This document shows positions 43,429 through 52,470 of a DNA stretch of 64,000 bases, in pieces (position 1 is the stretch's first letter; each line of letters starts with the position of its first letter). The notes under the pieces are model-generated. The model was not told where the DNA came from. It ran no database searches and saw only the letters and a list, made by a program, of their open reading frames with translations. Source of the DNA: JBPOFM01 sp041391925 (GTDB taxonomy: Bacteria; Bacteroidota; Bacteroidia; Flavobacteriales; Flavobacteriaceae); contig JAWKNA010000005.1 in assembly GCA_041391925.1 (NCBI GenBank), positions 62,001 through 126,000 on the forward strand. The letters are read 5' to 3'. A program made the position numbers and the translations under genes.

Positions 43429-44184
43429 CTATGGAGTGTCAATACCAACAACAGCCAAAGCATTGTAAGCGCCGTTTTTAAGCGGGTACATTTGGCCATT
43501 GACTTCTTGGAAAAACTCCACACCAATCACTTGCACTATTGGAAGCGTAGAGTTGGCGGTCAAGTTCGCTGTCAAAGTTGTTGCCGCGATGTTAGAGCTA
43601 TCCCAAGGTAAAATCGCAGTGGACTCGCTTGAAACCACGTGGGTTTCCGTTAGGAAATCCAATTCCGCACCACCTACAGAAAGTCTGAAGTGGGTAGTTC
43701 CACCAGGAGCAGCAATACTGTTCAAAGCTACAAAAGCTGCAAAATCAGTGATAGCAGTTCCAGCTACACGGTCGATTGTTGAGGTATAGTCCACAAACAA
43801 TAGAGAAGCGAGCTTCCCATTGATGTTGAACTCAAAACCTCCCAATAGTGATAAATCACCATATTGCACAGTCCTGAAACCACGCTCATTGATAACATCA
43901 GCTTTGACCACGGCCACCAATGTTTGAGTCAAACGACTCGTCACACGTTTATCTGAAGCATTTTGCATCAGGTTTCGAAGCGCCACTCGAATAAGTTTGC
44001 CTCCTTTGCCAGCAGTCCCAAATTCAGACCCATTTTCACGCGTTCTCTGGAACGCTGGGTCATTCGCAATACGACTTGCATCAACACCGCCTTTTTCGCG
44101 TGCCAAATGCCCATCAGAAGTTTTGTAAAAGGAAATACCACCGATTGTTCCTTTCAATTTAATAATACCAGTTTGTCTTGCCAT
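43429..44184 (-). CDS. Conserved Bacteroidota protein of unknown function (251 aa)
   Basis: First gene of the cassette. The N-terminal 75 residues are conserved-looking and basic (IIKLKGTIGGISFYK, HLAREKGGVDASRIANDP, FQRTRENGSEFGTAGKGGKLIR). The C-terminal 150 residues are rich in Ser, Thr, Ala and beta-forming residues, like a structural or surface protein. No signal peptide and no catalytic motif are visible. I recall such proteins with a DUF5675 gene in other Bacteroidota. A particle or structural role with the lysis-like genes is an open hypothesis. Confidence 0.7.
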   Translation of the reverse strand: MARQTGIIKLKGTIGGISFYKTSDGHLAREKGGVDASRIANDPAFQRTRENGSEFGTAGKGGKLIRVALRNLMQNASDKRVTSRLTQTLVAVVKADVINERGFRTVQYGDLSLLGGFEFNINGKLASLLFVDYTSTIDRVAGTAITDFAAFVALNSIAAPGGTTHFRLSVGGAELDFLTETHVVSSESTAILPWDSSNIAATTLTANLTANSTLPIVQVIGVEFFQEVNGQMYPLKNGAYNALAVVGIDTP

Positions 44185-44343
44185 AATTCAATATTTTTTT
44201 GATTATGAAGCAAATCAAGTTAGATTTGACTGAAGAATTAAATATCTAGTTCCATCCCAACCGATTAAGACAGTTTTTGCCATTTGTTCTCATATTGATA
44301 AAGTATAAATGGTGTATGGATAAAGTAAGGATAGTGTATTAAA

Positions 44344-44547
44344 ATGAAAATTATAAGAGCTTGCATATTTCCAAAAGATATCCATTGCATCACAGGAAGA
44401 AGTGAACGCTATGGGAGGAAGCTATTGAATGACATTAGAGAGCACTTTGGAAAAGAACCACATCAATTTATTACAATAGAAGAATTCGCCGAATATAGCG
44501 GCATTAAAGAAGAAATAATCATTCAATATTTAGAACAAATTTCATAG
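44344..44547 (+). CDS. Conserved 67-aa protein, possibly DNA-binding
   Basis: A 67-aa protein divergent from the cassette. It contains CITGRSERYGRKLLNDIREHFGKE and a helical end ITIEEFAEYSGIKEEIIIQYL, which could be a small HTH-type fold. No named family is recognised. It is the last gene before attR. Its divergence from the cassette would fit a regulator, which is inference. Confidence 0.7.
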   Translation: MKIIRACIFPKDIHCITGRSERYGRKLLNDIREHFGKEPHQFITIEEFAEYSGIKEEIIIQYLEQIS

Positions 44548-44652
44548 TATTTGATACGATTTATATTGTTTTGAAGCTTTGAAAACACTATCTTTATAAC
44601 AAGACAGATGAGCAAATTACAGCATTGCAATTCAACTGAAAAGTTTACAAAA

Positions 44653-44662
44653 CGGTCAACAG
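44653..44662. promoter_or_regulatory. Right-end copy of the candidate arm-type site
   Basis: CGGTCAACAG, identical to 7658-7667, 49 bases inside attR. See the left-end palindrome. Confidence 0.5.
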
Positions 44663-44711
44663 ATTTTACAAGACAACTATAAACCCCGACAAACACTCAT
44701 AATAGGGTAAA

Positions 44712-44736
44712 AGGTTTGAATCCTGTCGAGGTCACT
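44712..44736 (+). repeat. attR: 25-bp direct repeat of the tRNA-Arg 3' end
   Basis: Exact second copy of 7503-7527. Upstream bases do not complete a tRNA, so this is only the tail of the original gene left behind by integration. Confidence 0.92.
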
Positions 44737-44746
44737 TCACAAAAGT

Positions 44747-44775
44747 AAAGCAAGCTATCTATATGGCTTGCTTTT
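44747..44775 (+). terminator. Displaced native terminator of tRNA-Arg
   Basis: AAAGCAAGC (44747-44755) pairs with GCTTGCTTT (44766-44774), followed by TGTTTTTT. It lies 10 bases past attR, where the tRNA terminator would have been before insertion. Confidence 0.82.
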
Positions 44776-44988
44776 GTTTTTTGCAAAAAAAATAATAACG
44801 CCTTTACTTCAAAATTAAATTTTAACATGGATTTAGCTTTTACAATGTTAAACCTTTCATTCATGAAGTTGTCTTAATTGGAATATAATTTCTGTTAAAT
44901 AAAAATTAAGTAAAGAAAATTTCGGGATTTAAAATTTAGATTTGTGCAAATCGAAAGCATCATTAAGAAGCGATAACCATCAACTTTA

Positions 44989-46056
44989 ATGAAAAAAAGA
45001 TACATACTATATACCATTATAACTGGCGGAATTATTGCCCTGATTACTTACAGGGTCATTGCAAACAAGAAAATAAACAATAAAGATGACAATAAAAAAG
45101 CAATGTCTGCAATGTCAGTAAAAGGTGAAGTACTCAAACCGCAGATATTTGAAGATAATCTATCGTTATCAGGAAGTTTGGAAGCCAATGAAGAAATCGA
45201 TATCCGCAGCGAAGTTTCAGGTGTTGTGGAGAGCATTAATTTTGAAGAAGGTTCAAAAGTCAACAAAGGGCAGGTGTTGTTTCGGGTAAATGACATTGAA
45301 CTTCGTGCTCAATTATCGAAAGCAAAAACTGCTGAAAATCTAGCGTCAGAAAATCAACGACGGGCACGCCTTTTGTTGGATAAGCAAGCCATCAGCCAAG
45401 AAGAATATGATATATCGAATGCCGACTTTGAATCCGCAAAAGCTGAATCTCAATTAATAGCGGCACAACTATCCAAAACTACGGTAAGAGCTCCATTTTC
45501 TGGAACCATAGGATTACGTTCCATCTCCAAAGGAACCTACGTCATGCCAACCACACCTATTGCAAAATTGGTCAACACAAATCAGTTGAAAATCACGTTT
45601 TCAATTCCCGAAAAATATGCCTCTCAAATGAAAGTGGGAAATAATCTGACCTTTACAACATCCGATTCAAAAGAAGAATACCAGGCTACAATTTATGCCA
45701 TCGAACCACAAGTAGACGTGACGACTCGAACTTTAAAAATGAGAGCCATTGCAGATAATGCAGAAGGCAAACTTTTTCCAGGAACCTTTGCTAATGTTCT
45801 GTTGCCGTTAGAAACCGTGAACGATGCGTTATTGGTACCCACAGAATCTTTGATACCTATTCAAAATGGGAAAGTCATTTTTGTATCGCAAGGAGGAAAA
45901 GCAAAGCAAGTTGAAGTAGAGACTGGCACCCGTACGGACAGTATGGTCAGAATTCTCTCGGGAATAAAAGCTGGTGATACAATCTTGACCTCTGGGGTGA
46001 TGTCTCTAAAAAATGGAACATCGGTTAAAGTTGATCTAAGTAATTCCAGAAACTAA
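44989..46056 (+). CDS. RND efflux periplasmic adaptor (AcrA/MexC-like)
   Basis: A 355-aa membrane-anchored adaptor (hydrophobic N-terminus, residues 5-22). It has lipoyl-like halves (VNKGQVLFRVNDIELRAQL), a coiled coil about 95-150, TVRAPFSGTIGLR and a beta-barrel domain. It overlaps the pump gene (stop TAATG). A -7 box TAGATTTG lies at 44937-44944. It is first in a chromosomal multidrug-type RND operon unrelated to the island genes. Confidence 0.92.
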   Translation: MKKRYILYTIITGGIIALITYRVIANKKINNKDDNKKAMSAMSVKGEVLKPQIFEDNLSLSGSLEANEEIDIRSEVSGVVESINFEEGSKVNKGQVLFRVNDIELRAQLSKAKTAENLASENQRRARLLLDKQAISQEEYDISNADFESAKAESQLIAAQLSKTTVRAPFSGTIGLRSISKGTYVMPTTPIAKLVNTNQLKITFSIPEKYASQMKVGNNLTFTTSDSKEEYQATIYAIEPQVDVTTRTLKMRAIADNAEGKLFPGTFANVLLPLETVNDALLVPTESLIPIQNGKVIFVSQGGKAKQVEVETGTRTDSMVRILSGIKAGDTILTSGVMSLKNGTSVKVDLSNSRN

Positions 46057-49000
46057 TGAGTCTATCTACCTTAAGCATCAAACGTCCCGTTCTCACCATT
46101 GTGATGAATTTGGCAATTATGCTTTTTGGCATCATCGGTTTTACCTACTTAGGTGTTAGAGAATTTCCATCCATTGACCCAGCACAAATTTCCGTTAGCA
46201 CCAATTATTCTGGCGCCAATTCAGATATCATCGAATCACAGATTACCGAACCACTTGAAAAAGCAATTAACGGAATCGACGGCATTAGAAACATTACTTC
46301 TTCGAGCAATCAAGGTTCGAGCCGCATCAACATCGAATTTAATCTGGATAAAAATCTTGAAGAAGCAGCCAATGATGTTCGTGATAAAGTGTCACAGGCA
46401 GTCAGGGGTTTGCCTCAAGATATCGATGCGCCACCAGTAGTTTCGAAGGCGGATGCTGATTCTCGAGCGATTATTTCAATGACGGTTCAGAGTGACAACA
46501 AAAATATTTTGGAACTGACGGACTACGCCGACAATGTGCTGTCACAACGTTTGCAGACCATTCCTGGTGTGAGCAGTGTACAAATTTGGGGGCAACGAAA
46601 GTATGCTATGCGACTTTGGATTGACCCGATTAAATTGGCTTCTTATGGTGTTACAGTTGCTGAAGTCAGGCAAGCACTATTGTCTCAAAATGTAGAGTTA
46701 CCTTCAGGAAAATTATCGGGTGCCAATACAGAATTGACAGTGAAAACCATTGGAAATTTATCCACACAAGAAGAATTCAATAACATTGTCATCTTAGCAG
46801 ATGATGAAAAAGTGGTACGGTTCAGCGATGTAGGAAACGCGACTTTGGAAGCTGAAAACATGGAAACCAAATTGAGCGATTCTGGTCAGCCCATGATAGC
46901 GATGGCCATTGTGCCGCAACCAGGGGCCAATTATGTCGCGATTGCAGACGCATTTTATGCTGAATTTGAAAAGCTCAAAAAAGATTTACCTGAAGATTTC
47001 AAATTGAATGTTGTCATTGATGATACCCGATTCGTGAAAAAATCCATTGTGGAAGTCGCAGAAACATTGGCAATTTCCATTGTTTTGGTCATTTTGGTTA
47101 TTTTCTTTTTCTTCAGAAATTGGTCCATAGCCTTGCGACCACTCATAGACATTCCGGTGTCGTTGATTGCCACATTTTTCATCATGTGGGTGTTCGGGTT
47201 TTCCATCAATGTATTGACGCTTTTGGCGATTGTTTTGGCCACAGGATTGGTGGTCGATGATGGTATTGTTGTGACTGAAAATATTTATAAAAAAGTGGAA
47301 GAAGGCATGACGCCGATTGAAGCCGCCATCAAGGGTTCTAATGAGATTTTCTTTGCGGTGATTTCCATTTCAATAACGCTGGCGGCAGTTTTTCTTCCAG
47401 TGATTTTCCTAGAAGGTTTTGTTGGGAGGTTGTTCAGGGAATTCGGTATTGTCATTGGAGCTGCGGTTCTCATATCAGCATTTGTATCATTGTCATTAAC
47501 GCCAATGTTGAATGCCTATTTGATGCGACCTGGTAAACAAAAACATTCAAAATTCTATGAAGTCACCGAACGCTATTTTCTCAAAATGAATGAAGGTTAT
47601 GCCAGTTCACTTCGAAATTTCATGAATAGAAAATGGTTGAGCTTTCCAATTCTTTTGGGATGTATTTTGATGATTGTGCTTTTTTTCAATTTACTTCAAA
47701 AAGAAACCGCACCTTATGATGATAGAAGTTACATTCGGGTGAATGTCACAGCTCCAGAAGGGGCATCCTATGATTATATGGATAGATTCATGAACGAAAT
47801 AACAGACTTAATCAATGATTCCATTCCAGAAAAAAAAGTAAGTCTCATCATTACCTCTCCTGGATTTGGTTCGGCATCTGTCAATAGTGGTCGTGCTATC
47901 ATTTCTTTGGTTGAGCCAAATGAACGCGAACGTTCTCAGAAAGAAATTGCCGAGGACTTGACACGATGGACCAAAAAATATGAAAATGCACGTTCAAGTG
48001 TGTCCGAAACCCCGACCATTGCAGTAAATAGGAGAGGGGGAATGCCAATCCAGTATATTATTCAAGCACAGAATTTTGAAAAATTGGAAGAAAAGATTCC
48101 TGAATTTATGGAAGAAGCTGAAAACAATCCTGTGTTTGCGAATACCGATGTCGATTTAAAGTTCAACAAACCAGAAATCTATGTCGCCATTGACCGGGAA
48201 AAGGCAAAAACCTTAGGGGTTTCTGTTCTCGATGTGGCTCAAACGCTGCAATTGTCATTAAGTGGGCAACGTTTTGGTTATTTCATGATGAATGGAAAAC
48301 AATATCAAGTGATTGGTCAATTTGATAAAAAGGATAGAGATGCACCGATGGATTTAAAGTCCATGTTTGTTAAAAATGACAAAGGCGATTTGATACAAAT
48401 GGACAATTTGGTAACAACTGAAGAACACAGCAGTCCTCCACAACTGTATCACAACAATCGTTATATGTCGGCTACGGTAGCTGCAAGTTTGGCGCCAGGT
48501 ATGAGCATCAACGATGGCATTGATGCCATGGAATCCATTAAAGAAAAAGTCTTGGATGATTCCTTTACCACAGATTTGGGAGGTGAATCGCGCGATTTTG
48601 TGGAGAGTAGTTCAAATACGATGTTTGCATTCGGATTGGCTTTATTGCTTATTTTCTTGATTCTTGCTGCACAGTTTGAAAGTTTTATCGACCCCTTTGT
48701 GATTATCTTGACGGTTCCAATGGCTGTTGCAGGAGCATTGTTTTCACTGTGGTTGTTCGGACAGACTTGGAATATTTTCAGTCAAATAGGGACCATTATG
48801 CTCATCGGTTTGGTCACAAAAAACGGTATTTTGATTGTAGAATTTGCCAATCAACTCCGTGAGGAAGGCATGCCCAAACACGAAGCTATTCTTAAAGCAG
48901 CGGAATCACGATTACGTCCCATATTGATGACAAGTTTGACCATTGCATTGGGTGCTTTGCCAATTGCTTTGTCTCTTGGTGCAGCTTCTACAAGTAGAAT

Positions 49001-49145
49001 AGGAATGGGAGTCGTTATCATCGGAGGGACATTGTTTTCATTGATTTTGACATTGTTCATTATACCATCAATTTATATGATGTGGTCCCGTGAGAAAAAA
49101 CACCGACCAGAATTTGATAAAATTGAGAATTATGAGAAGGTGTAA
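46056..49145 (+). CDS. AcrB-type RND multidrug efflux permease
   Basis: A 1029-aa inner-membrane pump of the hydrophobe/amphiphile RND group. TM4 has LATGLVVDDGIVVTENIYK with the proton-relay Asp pair, and the gene has two helix clusters with two large periplasmic loops. Length is normal. Substrates are probably organic compounds, unlike the metal pumps of the island. It overlaps the following TolC gene by 14 bases. Confidence 0.94.
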   Translation: MSLSTLSIKRPVLTIVMNLAIMLFGIIGFTYLGVREFPSIDPAQISVSTNYSGANSDIIESQITEPLEKAINGIDGIRNITSSSNQGSSRINIEFNLDKNLEEAANDVRDKVSQAVRGLPQDIDAPPVVSKADADSRAIISMTVQSDNKNILELTDYADNVLSQRLQTIPGVSSVQIWGQRKYAMRLWIDPIKLASYGVTVAEVRQALLSQNVELPSGKLSGANTELTVKTIGNLSTQEEFNNIVILADDEKVVRFSDVGNATLEAENMETKLSDSGQPMIAMAIVPQPGANYVAIADAFYAEFEKLKKDLPEDFKLNVVIDDTRFVKKSIVEVAETLAISIVLVILVIFFFFRNWSIALRPLIDIPVSLIATFFIMWVFGFSINVLTLLAIVLATGLVVDDGIVVTENIYKKVEEGMTPIEAAIKGSNEIFFAVISISITLAAVFLPVIFLEGFVGRLFREFGIVIGAAVLISAFVSLSLTPMLNAYLMRPGKQKHSKFYEVTERYFLKMNEGYASSLRNFMNRKWLSFPILLGCILMIVLFFNLLQKETAPYDDRSYIRVNVTAPEGASYDYMDRFMNEITDLINDSIPEKKVSLIITSPGFGSASVNSGRAIISLVEPNERERSQKEIAEDLTRWTKKYENARSSVSETPTIAVNRRGGMPIQYIIQAQNFEKLEEKIPEFMEEAENNPVFANTDVDLKFNKPEIYVAIDREKAKTLGVSVLDVAQTLQLSLSGQRFGYFMMNGKQYQVIGQFDKKDRDAPMDLKSMFVKNDKGDLIQMDNLVTTEEHSSPPQLYHNNRYMSATVAASLAPGMSINDGIDAMESIKEKVLDDSFTTDLGGESRDFVESSSNTMFAFGLALLLIFLILAAQFESFIDPFVIILTVPMAVAGALFSLWLFGQTWNIFSQIGTIMLIGLVTKNGILIVEFANQLREEGMPKHEAILKAAESRLRPILMTSLTIALGALPIALSLGAASTSRIGMGVVIIGGTLFSLILTLFIIPSIYMMWSREKKHRPEFDKIENYEKV

Positions 49146-50448
49146 CCTTATCCCTATTTATATCAGTACTTGTTTTGTGCTTTTGACTTTTCAAATAAAG
49201 GCACAAGAATTATTGACCTTGGAAGAAGCGGTTGAGATTGCCTTAAAAAACAATTATGATATACGTTTGACAACCAATGATTTAATAATTGATGAAACTT
49301 CGGTCAGCCCTGGATTTGCAGGGATGTTACCAAGGGTTTTTGCTTCCGCAGATACCAATAACAGTACGCAGAACATTTCCCAGACACGTTCAGATGGCAC
49401 AGAAATAGAATTGGACAATGCCAAAAACAACAACATCAGTTATGGTGTAGGATTGGATTGGACCATTTTTGATGGCTTTAGCATGTTTGCTCGTTATGAC
49501 CAGTTGAAAGAGTTGGAAAAATTGGGAAAGGCAGAGTTGCAAAACACTATCCTAACCCGTGTGAGTGAAGTGATGAATACGTATTATGATTTGGTACAAC
49601 AACAGCAACAATTGGTGGCATTGGATAGCACGATGGTGATTTCGCAACAACGTGTGGAGTTGGCAGATAATCGTTTCAATATTGGAAAAGCTTCAAAATT
49701 GGAAGTTCTGAATGCCCAAGTTGATTTAAATACAGACAAAACCCTGCAGGTAAGGCAAAAAGAATTGTATGCCAACACAAAGATAAAACTCAATGAAATT
49801 TTAGCTCGCGACACCAAAACCGATTTTAAGGTTGAAGATGAGATGTTGATCAAAGATAATTTGGTTTTAGCAGATCTGGAGCGACTTGCCGAAGAGCAAA
49901 ATCCGCTGTTGCAAGCACAGCTTATCAATAAAAGGATTGCCGAATTAGAACTAAAGGAACTAAAAGGCAATCGGTACCCAACCATTAGCGCTAATACTGG
50001 GTATAATTTCAGTAATTCTGAATCGAGTTTGGGTTTCACAACTAAAAACAATGCGCAAGGGTGGAATTATGGTTTTAGTGCCAGCATCGACATCTTCAAT
50101 GGTTCCAATCAAAATAGAAACGAAAAGATTGCAAAACTCAGACTGGAGAATAGTGAGATAGTGATTGAACAGCAAAGCCAAGCAATAAAATCGCAATTGG
50201 CTTCAGCTTTTCAAACCTATTTGTCAAATCTTGGTATGATAGAATTGGAAACTCGCAACGAAGAAATTGCAAAAGAAAATCTGGATATCACTTTGGCAAA
50301 GTATAGAATCGGAACCATCCCAACGATTGAATTCCGAACCGCTCAACTCAACTACATCAACGCACAACTACGATTGAGCGATGCCAAATACCAAGCAAAA
50401 TTATCGGAAATCGCTTTAAAGCAATTGGCTGGAAATCTTACACTTTAG
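49132..50448 (+). CDS. TolC-family outer-membrane efflux protein
   Basis: A 438-aa outer-membrane channel with signal peptide (MRRCNLIPIYISTCFVLL, cleavage near IKAQE) and two TolC repeats. The ATG at 49132 was preferred to 49090, which would add 14 non-signal residues inside the pump gene. It completes the three-part RND efflux complex. Confidence 0.9.
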   Translation: MRRCNLIPIYISTCFVLLTFQIKAQELLTLEEAVEIALKNNYDIRLTTNDLIIDETSVSPGFAGMLPRVFASADTNNSTQNISQTRSDGTEIELDNAKNNNISYGVGLDWTIFDGFSMFARYDQLKELEKLGKAELQNTILTRVSEVMNTYYDLVQQQQQLVALDSTMVISQQRVELADNRFNIGKASKLEVLNAQVDLNTDKTLQVRQKELYANTKIKLNEILARDTKTDFKVEDEMLIKDNLVLADLERLAEEQNPLLQAQLINKRIAELELKELKGNRYPTISANTGYNFSNSESSLGFTTKNNAQGWNYGFSASIDIFNGSNQNRNEKIAKLRLENSEIVIEQQSQAIKSQLASAFQTYLSNLGMIELETRNEEIAKENLDITLAKYRIGTIPTIEFRTAQLNYINAQLRLSDAKYQAKLSEIALKQLAGNLTL

Positions 50449-50457
50449 GAAAATAAG

Positions 50458-52470
50458 CTATTGATTTTTGAAGTTTTCAATTCCATCTCTTAGCCATTCG
50501 AGATACTCATCAACATTCGGTGTATATCCGACCGGTTCAATCAGATTTTTTTCATTATGATCCATTAGCACATAAAAAGGTTGTGTGTTGGTTTTATATT
50601 TTATGGTCTGAAATTCGCTCCATTTTTGACCAATGTATTTGAGTTGTTTTCCTGAGTTCAATTGTGATTCTGTAATTTCATCATCTTCAAGCTTTCGTTT
50701 ATCATCAACATACAAGGATACTAGTACAACCTCATTTTTTAAAATGTTCAACACTTGGTCATCCACCCAGACATTTTGCTCCATTTTTCGGCAATTGACA
50801 CAAGCCCAGCCGGTAAAGTCCAACATAACTGGCTTTCCAACTTTTTTGGCATATGCCAAACCTTTGTCATAATCATTAAAAACCAAAATCTGATGAGGCG
50901 CCAATAAATGCCCACCTTCTGGAAGTTCTTGTACGTCAGTACCAACCATAGCTCCACCAACTTTGGAATTTCCGACTCCATAAGGAGATTCTGCATAATC
51001 CAAAGGCGGAGGGAAGGCACTGATTAAATTCAAAGGTGCTCCCCAAAGCCCTGGAATCATATAAATAGTGAATGAAAGTACTAAGAGGCCCAAGGTCAAT
51101 CGGCCTACAGAAATATGCGGTAAGGGCGAATCATGCGGCAGTTTTATTTTTCCGAATAGATACAATGCCAACGTTCCAAATACTGCAATCCAAATAGCAA
51201 TGAATACTTCACGTTCCAAAATATGAAGTTGGAGAACCAAATCGGCTTGTGATAAAAATTTGAATGCAAATGCCAATTCCAAAAACCCTAAAACCACTTT
51301 AACAGTATTCAACCACCCACCTGATTTTGGCAACGAATTGAGCCAACCCGGAAATGCAGCAAACAATGCAAAAGGGATTGCAATTGCCAAAGAAAACCCA
51401 AGCATACCAACAATAGGTGCTATACCACCTTTGGAGGCAGCCTCTACTAATAATCCTCCAACGATTAAGCCTGTGCAAGAAAAGGAAACTATAGCCAATG
51501 CCAATGCCATAAAGAAGATGCCAATCATTCCTCCGCGATCAGCCTGTTTATCAACCTTGTTCGCCCATGAGCTTGGGAGTGTTATTTCAAAAGCTCCTAA
51601 AAATGAAATGGCAAAAATAATCAGCAATCCGAAGAAAATAACATTGAACCATACATTGGTCGATATTTCATTTAACACACTGGCACCAAAAATGGCTGTG
51701 ACTGCAGTGCCAAGTAAAACATAAATAATGACGATTGATAGCCCATAAATAAGGGCATTCTTAATACCCGAGGCTTTTGATTTACTTTGTTTGATGAAAA
51801 AACTGACGGTTAAAGGGATCATGGGGAATACACAAGGAGTCAATAAGGCAGTAAAACCAAAAAGGAAAGAAATAATGAATAGTGTCCAAAGTCCTTTTTC
51901 TTCACTTTGTTTTTCTTCATGTGCTATTTCTTTAATGACTTTAGTATCCTCCTTGTTTTCTGGCGTTTGAAAATTAATGCCATTCTCCGTTGTTATATTA
52001 GTTGCAATAGGATTGGAATTCTTTAATTCAAAATTCAAATCGACGTATGTAGGAGGTAGGCATCGCTCATCATCACAGACCATAAATTCAACTTCACCTT
52101 TCACTGTTAAAAGCTCATCATTCAAAAGCTTGATACGCTGTTTAAATTCTGCTTTGTTTTCAAAAAACTTGATTTTCATACCAAAAACGGGGTCGTCGAT
52201 TGTTTTTCCTTTGTCTTCAGTAACCTTGCCAATTAACTCAAAACCTTTGTTATCTTCAAATGTAAAAGCTGTAGAAATTGGTCCATCCTCTGGCACATTT
52301 TGTGAATATAAATGCCAACCAGCGTCAATGGTAGCCGTCGATACGAGCATATATTCGGTTTCAGAAACTTTTTCAACAGAGGTTGTCCATTTTACAGGTT
52401 CCAAAATTTGGGAATGTATGCTAACAGAAGTGCATAGCAAAAGAAGAAAGGCAACTATCTTAAGTTTCAT
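50458..52470 (-). CDS. DsbD-type thiol:disulfide interchange protein
   Basis: A 670-aa protein that carries electrons across the inner membrane. It has a signal peptide (1-20), an N-terminal DsbD-alpha-like domain with a CDDERC segment (about 130), eight hydrophobic segments (about 200-480) containing the LTPCVFPMIPLTVSFF cysteine motif, and a C-terminal thioredoxin domain with WACVNCRKME (about 575). The domain order is that of DsbD. A -7 box TATTTTTG lies on the minus strand at 52511-52518. It converges with the RND operon. Confidence 0.93.
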   Translation of the reverse strand: MKLKIVAFLLLLCTSVSIHSQILEPVKWTTSVEKVSETEYMLVSTATIDAGWHLYSQNVPEDGPISTAFTFEDNKGFELIGKVTEDKGKTIDDPVFGMKIKFFENKAEFKQRIKLLNDELLTVKGEVEFMVCDDERCLPPTYVDLNFELKNSNPIATNITTENGINFQTPENKEDTKVIKEIAHEEKQSEEKGLWTLFIISFLFGFTALLTPCVFPMIPLTVSFFIKQSKSKASGIKNALIYGLSIVIIYVLLGTAVTAIFGASVLNEISTNVWFNVIFFGLLIIFAISFLGAFEITLPSSWANKVDKQADRGGMIGIFFMALALAIVSFSCTGLIVGGLLVEAASKGGIAPIVGMLGFSLAIAIPFALFAAFPGWLNSLPKSGGWLNTVKVVLGFLELAFAFKFLSQADLVLQLHILEREVFIAIWIAVFGTLALYLFGKIKLPHDSPLPHISVGRLTLGLLVLSFTIYMIPGLWGAPLNLISAFPPPLDYAESPYGVGNSKVGGAMVGTDVQELPEGGHLLAPHQILVFNDYDKGLAYAKKVGKPVMLDFTGWACVNCRKMEQNVWVDDQVLNILKNEVVLVSLYVDDKRKLEDDEITESQLNSGKQLKYIGQKWSEFQTIKYKTNTQPFYVLMDHNEKNLIEPVGYTPNVDEYLEWLRDGIENFKNQ

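Larger units (their letters stand above)
7528..44736. mobile_element. 37.2-kb metal-resistance and defence island integrated in tRNA-Arg
   Basis: The limits are the 25-bp direct repeats. Inside the left end are candidate arm-type sites and an IntDOT-like integrase. Other mobility genes are RteC, an excisionase-like HTH protein and a replication-type protein with a DnaC-like ATPase. No relaxase, coupling protein, VirB4-like ATPase or Tra gene is present, so it looks like an integrative mobilizable element or a decayed ICE. The cargo is a Zn/Cd module, a Cu module, an AbiE pair, an ATPase-nuclease fusion and an unexplained four-gene cassette. The native tRNA terminator now lies beyond the right repeat, which independently supports insertion. 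Confidence 0.88.
44548..44988. other. Right island end and adjoining chromosome
   Basis: 441 bases without a gene. They hold a candidate arm-type site (44653), the attR repeat (44712-44736), the displaced tRNA terminator and a -7 box for the next operon (TAGATTTG, 44937-44944). Nothing else was recognised. Confidence 0.7.

Noticed and set aside
44700..44740. A second tRNA gene at attR
   Set aside because: Only the T arm and 3' acceptor strand are present; no anticodon arm or 5' half.
51260..51724. Plus-strand frame of 154 codons opposite the DsbD-type gene
   Set aside because: Asn/Pro/Lys-rich shadow of a membrane-protein gene on the other strand.
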